Positions 18,892 through 27,592 of a stretch of DNA of 64,000 nt are shown here, piece after piece. Position numbers and translations under genes: made by a program. The notes below the pieces were generated by a model. It ran no database searches, was not told the origin of the DNA, and saw only the letters and a list, made by a program, of their open reading frames with translations. This stretch comes from Microbacterium sp. lyk4-40-TSB-66 (lineage in GTDB: Bacteria; Actinomycetota; Actinomycetes; Actinomycetales; Microbacteriaceae). How positions within the stretch are numbered: position 1 is the first letter of the stretch; the number at the start of each line of letters is the position of its first letter. The stretch is taken from assembly GCF_030209475.1 (NCBI RefSeq), contig NZ_JARVRW010000002.1, positions 186,001-250,000 on the forward strand, given 5' to 3'.

Positions 18892-21800
18892 CAGCTGAAC
18901 CTCGTCGGGGGCTCGTAGGGCTCGTCGCGCACGTACGTGGCGTCGAGCATCTGGCGGACGACCGCCTCGCCGTACCGCTGGACGCCGCCGCGGAGCGGAG
19001 CCATGCGGGGGACGACCACGGGGGGTAGAGGTGCCTCGACGTCGTCGGCCGGCGGGATGACGTCGTCGTCGTCGACCTCGTCGGGTGCGGGCACCGAGGG
19101 GGTCACCTCACGCGGCGGGAGCACGACGCCGGGGTGGACGGCGAAGGTCTCGGGCGTTGCGGCGGCCTCGTCGGGCTCGTCGTCGACGGCGAGAGCCGTG
19201 CTCGCGAGACCGGACGGAGCGACGTCGCCACCGAGGGGCGATGCGGCAGGGGGCGCCATCGACCCGGAGGCCCCTGCCCCGGCGACGTCGGCGGACGGGA
19301 TCGGTGCGACGGCCCACTCGGTGACCGATGCGGTGTACGGCGCCGCCGCTCGCGGGGCGGCGGGATCGCCCGCGGATGCCCCGCCGCGAGGGGCGTCGGA
19401 TCCGGCCGCGGGGCCGCGCGGAGGAGCTCCGGGGCCGGAACCGCCCGGACCGTCACCGTCGAGACGGGCGAGATACTTCACGCGGACACCGAGGACCGTC
19501 TGAATGGCCTGACGGAGGTCTTCGCTCGCGCCCCCGTCGGGCGTGCGCGTTTTGAAGGCGTTCAGGTCGCCCGCGGCGCGGAACGACAGCGTCAGCACGT
19601 CGTCGTCGAAGGCGCGCACGGTGGCCGTCGACACGACGAGCCACGACGCGCGGCTCGCGACCTCGAGCTGGGCGAGGATCTCGGGCCAGGCATCGCGCAG
19701 ATGACCGAGTTCGATCGGCCCGACGGGGGTGACCGGCGGGGTCGGGGCGGCGGACTCGAGCGGTGAGACATCGTCGGCCACACCCTCCGACGCGGCGGTC
19801 CCGGCAGCCGGTGCGGTGACGTCGGCGACGGCGCGGGGCGGCGCGGCGTCGCTCGAGCCGCGGGGCGGCGCGGCGTCGCCGGCGTCCGTCGCCGCGTCCG
19901 CCGAACGCGCGGGCGCTGCAGTCGTTCGACCGTCGCCGGAGGGGAGCGCGCTCGACGCAGGACCGGCCGTCTCCGGCGTCTGGACGGCGGAATCGGACGA
20001 GTCCCCCCGGGTCGCCGCCGCGTCGGGAGCGGCCGAGCCCGACGCCGGGGTCGAGTCGACGGGAGAAGTGGGTTCCGAGGTCGTCGCCGTCTCGGGAGTG
20101 GGCGCGGTGTCGAACGGGTGCGCCTCGACATCGACGCGCGCGGCGGGCGTGCGCCCGCGGCCCGGCTCGGTGGACGGTTCGGGCTCGTCGAAAGGCGGCG
20201 GCGCATCGTCGTCGGTGAGTGGCGGCGCATCGTCGTCGAACGCTCCCGGTGCGGGCGTCGCCCCGGGGCGCGCGGGCGCTGTCGACGGCCGCGAGGGCGC
20301 CTCCGACGACTGCGGTGAAGTGGACTCGGCCGCCGTCGCCGGCGCGGAGGAGGTCGGCGGGGTCGCACCGGGCGAGGCGATGGACGGTGCGGCGACACCC
20401 GGCGAGGCGACGGCGGGCGCCGCGATGCGGGGCGCGGACGGAGCGGCCGTCGACGCACCCGCGGAGGCGGCGCCGGGCGACGCGATCGCCGGCGAGGGGG
20501 TGGGGGTCGACAGGGTCGAGGCCGACGTGGTGGACGGCGACGTGGTGGACGTCGACGCGACACGCGGAGGCGACATACCCGCGGCGCCAGGAGACGCGAC
20601 GGCGGGAGATGCGATCGCCGGAGACGCGACCCGCGGCGATGCCGGAACGGCATCCGTTCTCTCGGGTGCGGCGATGTCGGCGGCGGGCGATGCGGGGCGG
20701 CCCGTGGCCGGGGCGAGCTGCGGCGGGGCCGACGAGGCGCCGCGCGACGCCTCGAGGTCGTGGGCCGCCGCGGGTGAGGTGCCCTGCGACACGCCCGCGT
20801 GGGTGAGCACGCGCGCGACGAGCAGCTCGAGCTGCAGGCGCGGCGAGGTGGCACCCGTCATCTCGTCGAGCGCGGCGACCACGAGGTCGGCCGTGCGCGA
20901 GAGGCGGTGCACGCCGAACGCCGTCGCCTGCCGCGCCATGCGCTCCAGTTCGTCGTCGGGCACCCCGCGCAGCACGGCGGACGCCCCGGCGCCGGTCGCC
21001 GCGACGATGATCAGGTCGCGGAGCCGCTCGAGCAGGTCGTCGACGAAACGGCGGGGATCCTGCCCGGTCTGCACGACCCGGTCGACCGCGGCGAAGGCTC
21101 CCCCGCCGTCGTTCGACGCGAACGCGTCGACGACCTCGTCGAGGAGTTCGGAGTGGGTGTAGCCCAGCAACGCGACGGCCCGCTCGTAACGGACGAGGAC
21201 GTGACCGACCGTCTCGGTCTCCGAACCGGTCGAGGGGTCGGACCCGGCGATGAGCTGATCGAGGAGCGAGAGCGTGTCTCGCGGCGATCCGCCGCCGGCG
21301 CGTACGACGAGCGGCAGCACGCCGGCCTCGACGCTCACCCCCTCGGTCTCGCACAGCTCTTGGACGTACTCGAGCATGGCCGCGGGCGGGACGAGACGGA
21401 ACGGGTAGTGGTGCGTGCGGGAGCGGATGGTGCCGAGCACCTTCTCGGGCTCGGTCGTGGCGAAGATGAACTTCACGTGGGCGGGCGGCTCTTCGACGAG
21501 CTTGAGCAGGGCGTTGAAGCCCTGCTGCGTGACCATGTGGGCCTCGTCGAGGATGAAGATCTTGAACCGGTCGCGGGCGGGGGCGAAGATCGCACGCTCG
21601 CGCAGATCACGGGCGTCGTCGACACCGTTGTGGCTGGCCGCGTCGATCTCGACCACGTCGAGCGACCCGCCGCCGCCGCGACCCAGCTCGACGCAGCTGT
21701 CGCACGTGCCGCAGGGGGTGTCGGTGGGGCCGGCCGCGCAGTTGAGGCAACGGGCGAGGATGCGGGCCGACGTGGTCTTTCCGCAGCCGCGCGGGCCCGA

Positions 21801-21926
21801 GAACAGATACGCGTGACCCACGCGGTCACTGCGCAGCGCGGTCATCAACGGCTCGGTCACCTGCGACTGCCCGATCATCTCGCCGAACGCCTCGGGGCGG
21901 TATCGGCGGTACAGGGCTGTCGTCAC
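18891..21926 (-). CDS. dnaX: DNA polymerase III subunit gamma/tau
   Basis: 1011 residues; clamp-loader ATPase. The Walker A motif is [14 protein letters not shown] (about 43), a zinc module CLNC...CGTCDSC follows, then DEAHM and the SRC-equivalent arginine in [12 protein letters not shown]. After the ATPase and helical lid (to about 385) comes about 340 residues of low-complexity Ala/Pro/Ser with many ASPG repeats. Then a folded tau-type domain (about 735-845, [18 protein letters not shown]...[12 protein letters not shown]), a second disordered stretch, and a conserved tail ending in [16 protein letters not shown]. It is much longer than the roughly 640-residue E. coli tau; the extra length is linker. 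GTG 21926 is the start. I saw no slippery A-tract for a gamma frameshift. Confidence 0.95.
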   Translation of the reverse strand: MTTALYRRYRPEAFGEMIGQSQVTEPLMTALRSDRVGHAYLFSGPRGCGKTTSARILARCLNCAAGPTDTPCGTCDSCVELGRGGGGSLDVVEIDAASHNGVDDARDLRERAIFAPARDRFKIFILDEAHMVTQQGFNALLKLVEEPPAHVKFIFATTEPEKVLGTIRSRTHHYPFRLVPPAAMLEYVQELCETEGVSVEAGVLPLVVRAGGGSPRDTLSLLDQLIAGSDPSTGSETETVGHVLVRYERAVALLGYTHSELLDEVVDAFASNDGGGAFAAVDRVVQTGQDPRRFVDDLLERLRDLIIVAATGAGASAVLRGVPDDELERMARQATAFGVHRLSRTADLVVAALDEMTGATSPRLQLELLVARVLTHAGVSQGTSPAAAHDLEASRGASSAPPQLAPATGRPASPAADIAAPERTDAVPASPRVASPAIASPAVASPGAAGMSPPRVASTSTTSPSTTSASTLSTPTPSPAIASPGAASAGASTAAPSAPRIAAPAVASPGVAAPSIASPGATPPTSSAPATAAESTSPQSSEAPSRPSTAPARPGATPAPGAFDDDAPPLTDDDAPPPFDEPEPSTEPGRGRTPAARVDVEAHPFDTAPTPETATTSEPTSPVDSTPASGSAAPDAAATRGDSSDSAVQTPETAGPASSALPSGDGRTTAAPARSADAATDAGDAAPPRGSSDAAPPRAVADVTAPAAGTAASEGVADDVSPLESAAPTPPVTPVGPIELGHLRDAWPEILAQLEVASRASWLVVSTATVRAFDDDVLTLSFRAAGDLNAFKTRTPDGGASEDLRQAIQTVLGVRVKYLARLDGDGPGGSGPGAPPRGPAAGSDAPRGGASAGDPAAPRAAAPYTASVTEWAVAPIPSADVAGAGASGSMAPPAASPLGGDVAPSGLASTALAVDDEPDEAAATPETFAVHPGVVLPPREVTPSVPAPDEVDDDDVIPPADDVEAPLPPVVVPRMAPLRGGVQRYGEAVVRQMLDATYVRDEPYEPPTRFS

Positions 21927-21997
21927 TCGAACAGCCTACGGCGTCCCTCCGACATCGCCTCCGTAGCCCCGGACGACCACCACCGCTCCCCGGCGAA

Positions 21998-22063
21998 GAG
22001 AGGAGATCCAGGCTGCGGAGGACCGAACCGGGCCACGGCATCCTCCCCTCCCATATCCTCCTC
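21998..22063. repeat. Dispersed palindromic element, copy A
   Basis: Imperfect nested inverted repeat between dnaX and the GH65 gene: outer GAGAGGAGAT (21998-22007) against ATATCCTCCTC (22053-22063), inner GGAGGAC (22017-22023) against GCATCCTCC (22038-22046). The architecture is shared with the elements at 47968-48035 and 62354-62424. The rest of the 246-base gap shows no gene. Confidence 0.6.
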
Positions 22064-22172
22064 CCCGGGCCGAGCCGAGCGGGCTCGACGACGCCGAGCG
22101 TTCTCCCTGGACAGGGCCGGAAACGCCGCACGCGGCGACCCCCGCACGGGGAGCCGCCGCGTGCGCGCGGGG

Positions 22173-24710
22173 TCAGAAACCCCCGTCGAGCCCGACCGCG
22201 ATGGGGGCGTCGTCGTCGTTCACGACCGGGATCGTGGCCGTGACGATGGGCACCGAGGCCGACAGCAGCGTGCCGTCCTCGCGCACCGAGCCCTCGAGCT
22301 GGCGGATCGAGGGGCGGCCCGGACGCACCGGCCCCTGCCCGTGCAGCGCCACGCGCACCGTCTCGCCGGGGGCGACCGTGTAATCGACGTCGCGCACCGC
22401 GAACGCGACGGGCGCGCCCTCCTCCCCCGCGCGCAGTGTGAGCGCGTTCGTGGTGAGGGTGACATTGAGCCGCGTCCCGTGCCAGTGCAGCACGTACGAC
22501 AGCTCGGGCCAGTCGGCCGGGAGGCGCGGGTCGAACGTGAGTCGTCCGAAGTGATCGCGCATGCCGCCGAAGCCGCTGACGAGTGCCGTCCACACACCGC
22601 CGGCCGAGGCCACGTGCACACCGTCGGAGGCGTTGTGGTGCAGATCGCCGAGGTCGACGAACGCGGCCTGGCGGAAGTACTCCAGCGCCAGGTCCTGATA
22701 GCCCACCTCGGCGGCGAGGATCGACTGCACGACCGCCGACAGGGTCGAGTCACCGGTGGTCAGCGGGTCGTAGTACTCGAAGTCGGCGAGCTTCTCGGCA
22801 TCCGTGAAGTGGTTGCCCTGCAGGAACAGCGCGAGCACCACGTCGGCCTGCTTGAGCACCTGGTAGCGGTAGATCACCAGCGGGTGGAAGTGCAGCAGCA
22901 GAGGGCGCTGGTCGGGCGGGGTGTTCTCGAGGTCCCAGATCTCGCGCTCGAGGAACACGGCGTCCTGCGGATGGATGCCGAGGGCCTCGCTGAAGGGGAT
23001 GTGCATCGCCTCGGCCGCGCGGTCCCAGCGCTCGGGCTCGGAGGGGTCGAGGTTCATGCGCTCGGCCATGTGCGCGTACGCGTCGGGGTCGTTGTCGGCG
23101 AGGTCGCGGACCGTGCGGGCGGCGAAGCGCAGGTTGAAGCGCGCCATCACATTGGTGAAGAGGTTGTCGTTGACGACGGTGGTGTACTCGTCGGGACCCG
23201 TGACGCCGTGGATGTGGAACGAGTCGTGCTCGCCGTCGTCGGCCGAGTCGCTCGATCGCCAGAAGCCCAGCGTCGACCACAGCCGCGCGGTGTCGACGGC
23301 GATGTCCACGCCCTCGCGCGCGAGGAATTCCTCGTCGCCCGTGGCGCGGACGTACTTCGCCAGGGCGAAGGCGACGTCGGCGTTGATGTGGTACTGCGCG
23401 GTGCCGGCGGCGTAGTAGGCGGACGCCTCTTCGCCGTTGATCGTGCGCCAGGGGAAGAGCGCGCCGGCCTCGTTGAGCTGGTGCGCGCGCTTCCGCGCCG
23501 CGGGCAGCATCAGGTAGCGCATGCGCAGGGCGTTGCGCGCCCAGAGGGGCGACGTGTACGCCAGGAACGGCAGCACGTACACCTCGGTGTCCCAGAAGTA
23601 GTGCCCGCTGTATCCCGAGCCGGTGACGCCCTTGGCGGGAACGCCCTGGCCGTCGGCGCGGGCCGCCGCCTGCGCGAGCTGGAAGAGGCACCAGCGCGTC
23701 GCCTGCTGCAGGTCGCCGTGTCCGCCGATGCGCACGTCGGACCGCTCCCAGAAGTCCGCGTACCAGTCGATCTGCTGGGCGAACAGACCCTCGATGCCGG
23801 TCTCGACCGCGCGGTCGAGCGTGCGGCGGCACCGGTCGAGCAGTTCACCCGTGGGGACGCCCCGCGACGTGTGGTAGCTGACCAGCTTGGTGATCGTGGT
23901 CGGGACGCCCGCGCGCGCCTGCACGCGATAGACGTTCTTGGCGATGTCGGGCTCGATGAGACGCCGTGCGGTGTACTCGTTCTGCGTGTCGACGAGATGG
24001 TCGGCGATCACGGCGAGCGTCATGTTCGACTCGCTGACCTCGTAGCTCAGGGCCGAGCGGTCGCCGTCCTGCCAGTACTCGCGCGGCTGCAGCACGCGGT
24101 CGCTGAGCTTCTCGGTCTTGCGCGGGTCGAATCCGGCCTTCCCGGATGCCATCGGCGAGCCGCCGTAGATGCCCTCGCCGTCCTGCCGGTTCAGCAACTG
24201 GCTGCTGACGGTGACGGGAGCGTCGGCGTCGAGCACCGTGACGGTGAGGCGGAGCACCGCGAGGTGCTTCTCGTCGAACGAGACGAAGCGTTCGTCTTCG
24301 ATGCGGACGCGCTTGCCCGAGGGGGTGACCCACAGGAGGTTTCGACGCAGGATGCCCTGGCGCATGTCGAGCACGCGCTCGTACTCGCGCACGTCGGCGA
24401 CGTCGAGCGAGAGCGGCTCGTCGTCGACGTAGACGCGCAGGACCTTGGCGTCGGGTGCGTTGATGATGGTCTGGCCGACCTCGGCGAAGCCGTAGGCCTG
24501 CTCGGCGTGGCGGATGGGGAACGTCTCGTGGAACCCGTTGATGTAGGTGCCCTGTTCGAGGGCGAAGCGACCCTCGATCGAGTTGCCGCGCAAGCCCAGA
24601 TAGCCGTTGCCGACGGCGAAGAGGGTCTCGGTGACCCCCACGTCGTCGAGCGAGAACTCTGTCTCGACGAGGCGCCATTCGTCGACGGGGAAACGATCGC
24701 GATCGATCAT
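22173..24710 (-). CDS. Glycoside hydrolase family 65 phosphorylase (maltose/trehalose type)
   Basis: 845 residues. An N-terminal beta-sandwich precedes an (alpha/alpha)6 barrel. Hallmarks are GNGYLGLRG near the N-terminus, GYSGHYFWDTEVYVLP, and VTGPDEYTTVVNDNLFTN with the probable acid-catalyst Glu near residue 508, then DYYDP-like FEYYDPLTTGDSTLS and phosphate-site residues in HHNASDGVHVASAGGVW. GH65 enzymes split maltose, trehalose or kojibiose with phosphate, releasing beta-glucose 1-phosphate; the specificity cannot be read from sequence. The upstream beta-phosphoglucomutase is the matching next enzyme. The start is ATG 24710, with GGAAGG eight bases upstream. Confidence 0.92.
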   Translation of the reverse strand: MIDRDRFPVDEWRLVETEFSLDDVGVTETLFAVGNGYLGLRGNSIEGRFALEQGTYINGFHETFPIRHAEQAYGFAEVGQTIINAPDAKVLRVYVDDEPLSLDVADVREYERVLDMRQGILRRNLLWVTPSGKRVRIEDERFVSFDEKHLAVLRLTVTVLDADAPVTVSSQLLNRQDGEGIYGGSPMASGKAGFDPRKTEKLSDRVLQPREYWQDGDRSALSYEVSESNMTLAVIADHLVDTQNEYTARRLIEPDIAKNVYRVQARAGVPTTITKLVSYHTSRGVPTGELLDRCRRTLDRAVETGIEGLFAQQIDWYADFWERSDVRIGGHGDLQQATRWCLFQLAQAAARADGQGVPAKGVTGSGYSGHYFWDTEVYVLPFLAYTSPLWARNALRMRYLMLPAARKRAHQLNEAGALFPWRTINGEEASAYYAAGTAQYHINADVAFALAKYVRATGDEEFLAREGVDIAVDTARLWSTLGFWRSSDSADDGEHDSFHIHGVTGPDEYTTVVNDNLFTNVMARFNLRFAARTVRDLADNDPDAYAHMAERMNLDPSEPERWDRAAEAMHIPFSEALGIHPQDAVFLEREIWDLENTPPDQRPLLLHFHPLVIYRYQVLKQADVVLALFLQGNHFTDAEKLADFEYYDPLTTGDSTLSAVVQSILAAEVGYQDLALEYFRQAAFVDLGDLHHNASDGVHVASAGGVWTALVSGFGGMRDHFGRLTFDPRLPADWPELSYVLHWHGTRLNVTLTTNALTLRAGEEGAPVAFAVRDVDYTVAPGETVRVALHGQGPVRPGRPSIRQLEGSVREDGTLLSASVPIVTATIPVVNDDDAPIAVGLDGGF

Positions 24711-24831
24711 CGGGGGTGCCTTCCGGTGGCAGGTTCTGAGTCGGCGCGAGACGACGGCATGCCGCTCGCGCGGGTGGAGCTCGGGTTCGCCGCTCGGGGA
24801 CGGCGCGGGGGTGTCGCGTGCAGGCGACGGC

Positions 24832-25566
24832 TCAGTCTACGAACGCGGCGAGGTCGTCGACGACCACCGTCGCACCGGCGGCGGTGAGGTCGTCCGCCCC
24901 GACACCGCGATCGACGCCGACGACGACGACGTAGCCGGCCGCCGCGGCGGAGCGCACGCCGCTCAGGGCGTCTTCGACGGCGGCCGAGCGGGCCGGGTCG
25001 ACGCCGAGCATGCGGGCGGCCTCGGCGAACACGTCGGGGGCGGGCTTGGATGCCAGGTGATCGCGCTCGGCCACCACGCCGTCCATGACGACGGGGAACC
25101 GGTCGCGGATGCCGGCGGCCTCGAGCACCTCGACGGCGTTCTTGGAGCTGGAGACGACGGCGATCGGAGTGCCCGCCGCCTGGAGCTCGTCGAGCAGGGC
25201 GATCGAGCCCGGATAGGGCTGGATGCCCTCGCTGCGCAGGATGCGCGAGAACACGACGTTCTTGCGATTGCCGACGCCGCAGACGGTGTCTTCGGACGGG
25301 TCGTCGGAGGGGTCTCCCCAGGGCACCTCGACGTCGCGGCTGCGCAGGAGCGAGGCGACGCCGTCGTAGCGCTTCTTGCCGTCGACGTACTCGAAGTAGT
25401 CGCGATCGGTGTACGCCGGCTCGATCCGCCACGCGGCGAAGAGCTCGTCGAACATCTCTTTCCACGCGCGCATGTGCACCTCGGCCGTGGGGGTGAGCAC
25501 CCCGTCGAGGTCGAAGAGGACGCCCTCGAAGGTCGTGAGGTCGGGCAGGTCGCGGCTGTCGGTCAC
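24832..25566 (-). CDS. pgmB: Beta-phosphoglucomutase (HAD-IA family)
   Basis: 244 residues from GTG 25566, with GGAG six bases upstream. Motif I is FDLDGVLTPTAEVHMRAW (nucleophile and acid Asp), followed by a cap with YVDGKKRYDGVASLL, motif II VVSSSKN, the lysine in ASKPAPDVF and motif IV EDALSGVRSA. The residues YVDGKxRYDG are typical of beta-phosphoglucomutases. It converts beta-glucose 1-phosphate from the GH65 phosphorylase into glucose 6-phosphate. It is transcribed ahead of the GH65 gene with a 121-base gap. Confidence 0.9.
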   Translation of the reverse strand: MTDSRDLPDLTTFEGVLFDLDGVLTPTAEVHMRAWKEMFDELFAAWRIEPAYTDRDYFEYVDGKKRYDGVASLLRSRDVEVPWGDPSDDPSEDTVCGVGNRKNVVFSRILRSEGIQPYPGSIALLDELQAAGTPIAVVSSSKNAVEVLEAAGIRDRFPVVMDGVVAERDHLASKPAPDVFAEAARMLGVDPARSAAVEDALSGVRSAAAAGYVVVVGVDRGVGADDLTAAGATVVVDDLAAFVD

Positions 25567-25600
25567 GGCGGGCTCCAGATCGGGGTGCGGTGGCGCGGGC

Positions 25601-25648
25601 GCCCGGAGCGCCGCCCTCCCAGCGTACTGGCGGGTGCGGCGCCCGGGC
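25601..25648 (-). terminator. Terminator after nagA
   Basis: GCCCGG-A-GCGCCGC (25601-25614) pairs with GCGGCGC-CCGGGC (25636-25648) with a single-base bulge, directly past the nagA stop. Confidence 0.75.
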
Positions 25649-25649
25649 T

Positions 25650-26807
25650 TCAGCGGGTCGTCACCGACAGTGCGCGTCCGCCGATCCAGACCTGAGCCGG
25701 ATGCCACCCGGCATCCCACTGCACGAGGTCGGCGACCGCGCCCTCGGCGACGTGACCGATGTCGGTGCGTCCGAGGGAGCGCGCGGCGGTCTCGGTGCAG
25801 GCGGTCAGCACGGCGGCGGGGTCGATTCCGGCTCCGATCATGCGGCGCACGCCCTCGTCGAGCACGATGCCGGCCCCGGCGATCGTCCCGTCGCGTCGCC
25901 GGCCGAGGCCGTGTTCGTCGTTGGCCACCGGCTGGCCGCCGAAGTCGAGCCAGTGACCGGCGTCGAGACCCGCCGTGACGATCGCGTCGGTGACGCCGAC
26001 GGTACGCCGACCGGCCGAGGCGAGCACGAGCGAGACGACGCGAGGATCGAGGTGCTGCCCGTCGATGATCGTGCCCACGAAGAACCGGTCGTCGGCCAGC
26101 ACCGCTCCGGGCACGCCCGGTTCGCGGGGCTTCAGCGGCCGCTGCGCGTTGAAGACGTGGGTGGTCATAGTGGCTCCCGCGTCACCCGCGGCGTGCACCT
26201 GGGCGGCGGTGGCGTCGCTGTGGCCGACGGCGACGACGTACCCCTCGCCCGTCAGGCGGCGGGTGGCGTCGAGGGCGCCGGGTAGCTCCGGGGCGAGGGT
26301 CACCGTGCGGAGGGCCTCGCGCGCCGCCGGGCGCGCGAGCAGGGTGTCGAGGTGCGGGCGCTCGGGCACCAGCATGTGCTCGGCGCGGTGCGCGCCCTTG
26401 CGCGCGGGCGAGAGGAACGGTCCCTCGAGGTGCGCGCCGAGGATCCTCGTGACGGGCTCGTCGGCGAACGCGTCACGCGCTCGTCCGATGCGCTCGAGGG
26501 CGGCGACGGTGTCGGGCAGGGGTGCGGTGATGACCGTGGGCTCGATGCCGGTCACGCCACGCGTGGCGAGGCCGGTCAGGAGCGTGCGCCACCCGGACTC
26601 ATCGGCTCCCGCGACGTCGATGCCGAACGACCCGTTGACCTGCAGGTCGAGCAGGCCCGCCGTCACGACCCCGTCGACGACGTCGTGATCGACGCTCTCC
26701 TCACCCGTCGCGGGGCGGATGCGGCCGATGCGTCCGGCGGCGACCTCGATGACGACGGGACCGACGAACGCCCCGCCGATCAGGGCGCGGGCGGCCCGCA
26801 CGCGCAT
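25650..26807 (-). CDS. nagA: N-acetylglucosamine-6-phosphate deacetylase
   Basis: 385 residues of the amidohydrolase superfamily. LLDLQVNGSFGID opens the barrel, HLEGPFLSPARKGAH carries the metal-binding Glu, VAVGHSDATA and MTTHVFNAQRP the histidines, and GVTDAIVTAG the catalytic Asp. It removes acetate from GlcNAc-6-P to give GlcN-6-P, the substrate of NagB. ATG 26807 is chosen because AGGGG is five bases away; a GTG three bases earlier is possible. It overlaps nagB by one base and is last in the EIIA-EIICB-nagB-nagA operon. Confidence 0.93.
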   Translation of the reverse strand: MRVRAARALIGGAFVGPVVIEVAAGRIGRIRPATGEESVDHDVVDGVVTAGLLDLQVNGSFGIDVAGADESGWRTLLTGLATRGVTGIEPTVITAPLPDTVAALERIGRARDAFADEPVTRILGAHLEGPFLSPARKGAHRAEHMLVPERPHLDTLLARPAAREALRTVTLAPELPGALDATRRLTGEGYVVAVGHSDATAAQVHAAGDAGATMTTHVFNAQRPLKPREPGVPGAVLADDRFFVGTIIDGQHLDPRVVSLVLASAGRRTVGVTDAIVTAGLDAGHWLDFGGQPVANDEHGLGRRRDGTIAGAGIVLDEGVRRMIGAGIDPAAVLTACTETAARSLGRTDIGHVAEGAVADLVQWDAGWHPAQVWIGGRALSVTTR

Positions 26808-27592
26808 CACAGCCCCTGCCCCACCGGCTTGCCGGCGTAGGTCGTGCGGTAGTAGTCGACGAAGGCGAGCTGGCCGGCGGCGTCCTCATCGACCACGACG
26901 GTCGCGTGCGGGTGGAGCTGGAGCACCGACGCCGGCCACCGCGACGACAGCGGACCCTCCACGGCCTCGCGGACCGCCTGCGCCTTGCCACGGCCGAAAC
27001 CGAGCATGACGGCGTGGCGGCTGTCGATGATAGTCGCGAGCCCCTGGGTGAGGCAGTGGGTGGGGACCTGCTCGATGTCGCCGCCGAAGAAGCGCGCGTT
27101 GTCCTGCCGGGTGCGGGAGGTCAGGGTCTTCACGCGGGTGCGGCTGGCCAGGCTCGACATCGGCATGTTGAAGGCGAGGTGCCCGTCGCTCCCGATGCCG
27201 AGGATCTGCAGGTCGATGCCCCCGGCATCCCGGATCATCCGTTCGTAAGCGGGCCCCGCGTCGAGGGGGGCGACGTCGAGATCACCCGGTCCGACGATCG
27301 CCCCGGGCGCGAAATCGACGTGCCGCTCGAGTTCGGCGCGGATGAACTCGCGATACCTCTCGGGGTGTCCGGGGGGCAGGCCCACGTATTCGTCGAGCAG
27401 GAACGCCCGCGCCTCGGCGAAGCGGAGTCCCTCTTCACGGTGGCGTCGCGCGAGCTCGCGGTAGACCGGCAGCGGGGTCGAGCCGGTGGCCAGGCCCAGC
27501 ACCGCCGTGGGCGTGCGTCGCAGGAGGGCGGTGTAGGCGTCGGCGACGACGCGCGCCGCCTCTTCGGGGGACTCGACGACGACGACCTCCAT
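26807..27592 (-). CDS. nagB: Glucosamine-6-phosphate deaminase, catalytic Glu replaced
   Basis: 261 residues, the normal length. It converts GlcN-6-P to fructose-6-P and ammonia. LATGSTPLPVYREL binds phosphate, and LDEYVGLP carries the catalytic Asp equivalent to E. coli D72. The signature reads GIGSDGHLAFNMPMSSLASRTR, so Asp141 and His143 are kept but the Glu148 position (AFNEP in E. coli) is Met. The allosteric site residues in SRTRVKTLT are conserved, as is the C-terminal LQLHPHA. It is coupled to both neighbours by one-base overlaps (TGATG). The enzyme may be slower or tuned differently; loss of function seems unlikely given the intact operon (inference). Confidence 0.92.
   Translation of the reverse strand: MEVVVVESPEEAARVVADAYTALLRRTPTAVLGLATGSTPLPVYRELARRHREEGLRFAEARAFLLDEYVGLPPGHPERYREFIRAELERHVDFAPGAIVGPGDLDVAPLDAGPAYERMIRDAGGIDLQILGIGSDGHLAFNMPMSSLASRTRVKTLTSRTRQDNARFFGGDIEQVPTHCLTQGLATIIDSRHAVMLGFGRGKAQAVREAVEGPLSSRWPASVLQLHPHATVVVDEDAAGQLAFVDYYRTTYAGKPVGQGL

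Noticed and set aside
18891..21926. Programmed frameshift in dnaX for a short gamma form
   Set aside because: No A-rich slippery heptamer followed by a hairpin was found at the domain border.
21927..22172. SRP RNA next to dnaX
   Set aside because: The GGAA/AGCA tip motif is absent here; the SRP RNA is at 41052-41140 instead.
20799..24887. Open frame of over 1300 codons antisense to dnaX and the GH65 gene
   Set aside because: It is a product of high G+C third-codon positions of the genuine minus-strand genes; composition is Arg/Gly/Val/Asp-rich with no domain or start signal. Other long antisense frames (e.g. 12603-14933, 15697-18075) were rejected for the same reason.
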